Source of the DNA: Streptomyces sp. NBC_00224
GTDB lineage: Bacteria > Actinomycetota > Actinomycetes > Streptomycetales > Streptomycetaceae
NCBI RefSeq assembly: GCF_041435195.1
Contig: NZ_CP108106.1
Coordinates: 6,053,501 to 6,117,500, forward strand
Direction of reading: 5' to 3'
DNA length: 64,000 bases
The notes under the pieces are model-generated. The model had not been told where the DNA came from and searched no databases. It saw nothing but the letters and a program-made list of their open reading frames with translations. The first letter of the stretch is position 1; each line of letters begins with the position of its first letter. Made by a program: the position numbers and the translations under genes. Shown here piece by piece: positions 62,166 through 64,000 of this stretch.

Positions 62166-62966
62166 ATGTCGGGACTGCGGGTGACACCGGTGCACCGGCA
62201 CGGACGGGCACGGCTGTACGTCAGCCTCCCGGACGGCAGGAGCGCCGCCTGGTACGACAGGGACAGCGGGCGGGTCAGCCTGCTCCTGGAAGAGTGCCGC
62301 GACGCCGTCCTGGCCGCGCTCGCGCCCTTCGTCGTGGGCGAGGTGACGGTCGGCCCGCCGCCCGTACCGACCTCCGCCGACCTGGCCCGGCTCTCCCTCC
62401 ACCCCGACGACGACCTGGCGCCGAACCGCCCCGGCGAGGCGCTCCTCGGGGAACTGGAACACGCGGGCCCGGCGCGCCGCTTCCGCGAGGACCCGCGCCG
62501 TGTCCTGCTCGCGGCGCAGGAGCGGGTGGGGGCGGGCCTCGACGCGCTGGAGGGGGCGGGGTGGCGGATCCTGCACTCGGTGCCGCTGCCCGGTGACGGC
62601 CGCCTCGACCACCTGGCGATCGGCCCGGCCGGGGTGCTCACGGTCCGTACGCTCGCGGCGCACCGGCACCGGGTGCGGATCGCCGACCCCCAGGTCGGGG
62701 TCGGCCGTTCCGCGCCGGCGCCGGTACTGCGGTGGGTCCGGCGGGACGCGGAACGGGCGTCGCTGGCGTTGGCGGCGGGGGTGCGGGGGGTGTTGGTGGT
62801 GGCGGACTCCGACCGCGTCGAGCTGGCCGCCCCGCCGCGGGACGTACGGGTCCTGCGCGACGCGGAGCTTCCCGGTCTGGCGCGGCTGGGTGGGGTGCTG
62901 AAGCCGGCGGATGTGGAGGGGCTGTACTGGACGGCGCGGGACCGCCGGACGTGGCTGAGGGTTTGA
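62166..62966 (+). CDS. Degenerate NERD (nuclease-related) domain protein
   Basis: 266 residues from ATG 62166. The NERD core is seen at about 115-200: AQERVGAGLDALEGAGWRILHSVPLPGDGRLDHLAIGPAGVLTV. NERD domains normally continue with a Lys in the D-x-K nuclease motif, but here the segment reads TVRTLAAH, so metal-dependent nuclease activity is doubtful. The Arg-rich C-terminus is variable. The last two codons and the stop lie inside the long inverted repeat with the convergent gene. Confidence 0.72.
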   Translation: MSGLRVTPVHRHGRARLYVSLPDGRSAAWYDRDSGRVSLLLEECRDAVLAALAPFVVGEVTVGPPPVPTSADLARLSLHPDDDLAPNRPGEALLGELEHAGPARRFREDPRRVLLAAQERVGAGLDALEGAGWRILHSVPLPGDGRLDHLAIGPAGVLTVRTLAAHRHRVRIADPQVGVGRSAPAPVLRWVRRDAERASLALAAGVRGVLVVADSDRVELAAPPRDVRVLRDAELPGLARLGGVLKPADVEGLYWTARDRRTWLRV

Positions 62967-63360
62967 GCCCCCACCCCGCCCCTTCACCTAGACCCTCCGG
63001 GGGTGGGTGGGGGTGGGGGTGGTCTCCCGGGGGCTGCGCCCCCGGACCCCTTTTGCGGGGCCTGCGGCCCCTTCACCCCGCTTCGGGGCTCCGCCCCGGA
63101 CCCCCGTTCGTCTGCGGACCGTGGCTGGCTGGTCGCGCAGTTCCCCGCGCCCCTTAGGGCACCCCACTCCTCAGACGCCGGAGGGGCTGACTTTCGTGCC
63201 GCCGGGGCCGGAGTTACCTAAGGGGCGCGGGGAACTGCGCGACCAGCCACATCCGACCCGCAGACAAAAGAGGGTTCGGGGGCGCAGCCCCGGGAGAGCC
63301 GTCCTCACCCCCCACCCACCCCCGGAGGGTTTAGGGAAGGGGCGGGGTGGGGGCTCAAAC
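62961..63360. repeat. About 400-bp hyphenated inverted repeat at a convergent junction
   Basis: The left part begins GTTTGAGCCCCCACCCCGCC at 62961 and its complement ends at 63360, so the Val codon and TGA of both convergent genes are inside the repeat. Further inside lie C-rich stretches (CCCTCCGGGGGTGGGTGG on both arms), then the dispersed GGGGCGCGGGGAACTGCGCG element as an inverted pair (63110-63158 and 63217-63265). The left arm carries about 60 extra bases. The 388-nt gap holds no gene. Confidence 0.85.
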
Positions 63361-64000
63361 CGGTGGAGACTGCCGCAGGCGCAGCACCGTTGTCACCCCC
63401 AGCCGCGCGGACCCCCGCTCCACCTCCGCCAACACCCCACCCCCGTCCACCGACGTGTACCCCACCTCCCCCCACCCCGGCGCCACAGCCGTACGGGTAG
63501 GAGCCGAAGGCGGCAAGTGGGCCCGGCCCGCCTCCGCCCGCAGTGACGACGACAGCGGCGTGGAGACCGTCACCTCGTCGTCCCCCGGCAGCACCAGGAC
63601 CAGCGCGCTGGGGCGCCGCGCGGACCCCACGTACCCCACCACCACCCCCTCCCACGTCTCCGTGTGCCGCAGTTTGCGCCACGCGCGTCTGCCGCCCTGG
63701 TACGGGGAGTCGTCCCGCTTGGCCACCAGGCCCTCGATCCCGCTCGCCGGGAGCGTCTCGTACCAGGTGAGGGCCGTCTCCACATCGCGAGTCGCCGGGA
63801 CCGGCTGGAGCGGGGGGCCCAAGGGGTCCAGCAGGGACACCAGTCGGGCCCGGCGCTCCCCGTACGGCAGGCGCCGCACGTCCTCGCCCCCGTCGGCGAG
63901 GACGTCGAACGCCGCGTACGACGCCGGCAGCCGGGCCGCGAGGAGACCGGCCCGGCCCGGCGTCGCCGCCGCCCGGCGCTGCACCGCCGCGAAGTCCGTG
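63355..64000 (-). CDS. ATP-dependent DNA ligase, C-terminal part (5' end outside window)
   Basis: The frame is open to the right edge, so at least 214 C-terminal residues are present, but the adenylation Lys motif I is beyond the window. Nucleotidyltransferase motif III-like SYAAFDVLA and motif IV/V GIEGLVAKRDDSPYQGG ... WRKLRH are clear, and an OB-fold follows (EGVVVGYVGSARRPSALVL). This is the LigC/LigD-ligase-domain type used in repair or NHEJ, rather than the NAD-dependent replicative ligase. Whether it is fused to other LigD domains cannot be seen. Confidence 0.85.
   Translation of the reverse strand, partial: TDFAAVQRRAAATPGRAGLLAARLPASYAAFDVLADGGEDVRRLPYGERRARLVSLLDPLGPPLQPVPATRDVETALTWYETLPASGIEGLVAKRDDSPYQGGRRAWRKLRHTETWEGVVVGYVGSARRPSALVLVLPGDDEVTVSTPLSSSLRAEAGRAHLPPSAPTRTAVAPGWGEVGYTSVDGGGVLAEVERGSARLGVTTVLRLRQSPPV

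Overview
The window is high-GC actinomycete DNA, almost certainly Streptomyces. Codons are strongly G/C-ending, GTG and TTG starts and 4-nt ATGA/GTGA overlaps are common, and the gene content is typical of the genus (SARP regulators, a complete conservon, a one-gene 2-oxoglutarate dehydrogenase, sortase, rare TTA codons). No CRISPR array, rRNA, tRNA or transposase was found.

Region 1 (1-6557) is a small ribosomal-peptide locus of the three-residue cyclophane (FxsB-like) kind. It holds a truncated TPR protein, a 91-aa precursor with two GAYF(S/A)D(A/T)P repeats, a radical SAM/SPASM maturase and a TIR-like/NB-ARC/TPR STAND protein. The first three genes are translationally coupled.

Region 2 (6558-21490) is an accessory island that looks like aromatic-polyketide tailoring and its control, but has no synthase. 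It encodes an acyltransferase-3, an SDR, two AhpD/CMD-like proteins, an ECF41 sigma factor, a 14-TM MFS exporter, a PPOX-fold protein, two PgaE-type FAD hydroxylases, an NmrA-like protein, a Tat-exported alpha/beta hydrolase, two SARPs and a 44-aa ORF. Three promoters of the form nGTCACA-N16-CGTC (sigma gene, MFS gene, second CMD gene) outline an ECF41 regulon. A ladder of 11-bp-spaced heptamers before the acyltransferase looks like a SARP operator. TTA codons in the acyltransferase, NmrA and SARP genes, and in the RiPP precursor, point to bldA control. The two CMD proteins have complementary active sites: one keeps CxxC but lacks the His, the other keeps the His but lacks both Cys.

Region 3 (21495-41678) is mostly core genome: a class-I amidotransferase-like hydrolase, a hemerythrin protein, kgd, a two-component system, a spermidine-synthase-like protein, a rhomboid-like protein, a lipoprotein and GNAT pair, lon with both ClgR-like and HspR-like sites, and secreted enzymes (trypsin-like lipoprotein, GH25 lysozyme, M4 metalloprotease), then MarR and a PP2C-like phosphatase.

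Region 4 (41679-64000) has a conservon (cvnABCD) followed by a StyA-like FAD monooxygenase, an NlpC/P60 hydrolase, a pseudokinase with a PQQ-propeller, a TetR gene next to a divergent pair of diiron proteins (AurF-like and ferritin-like), a SEDS/class-B PBP pair, small envelope or stress proteins, a histidine kinase co-transcribed with a lipoprotein but no response regulator, a class-F sortase, a zinc-ribbon protein, a degenerate NERD protein and the C-terminal part of an ATP-dependent DNA ligase. A dispersed inverted-repeat element occupies three convergent gene junctions (40.8, 47.6 and 63.2 kb).
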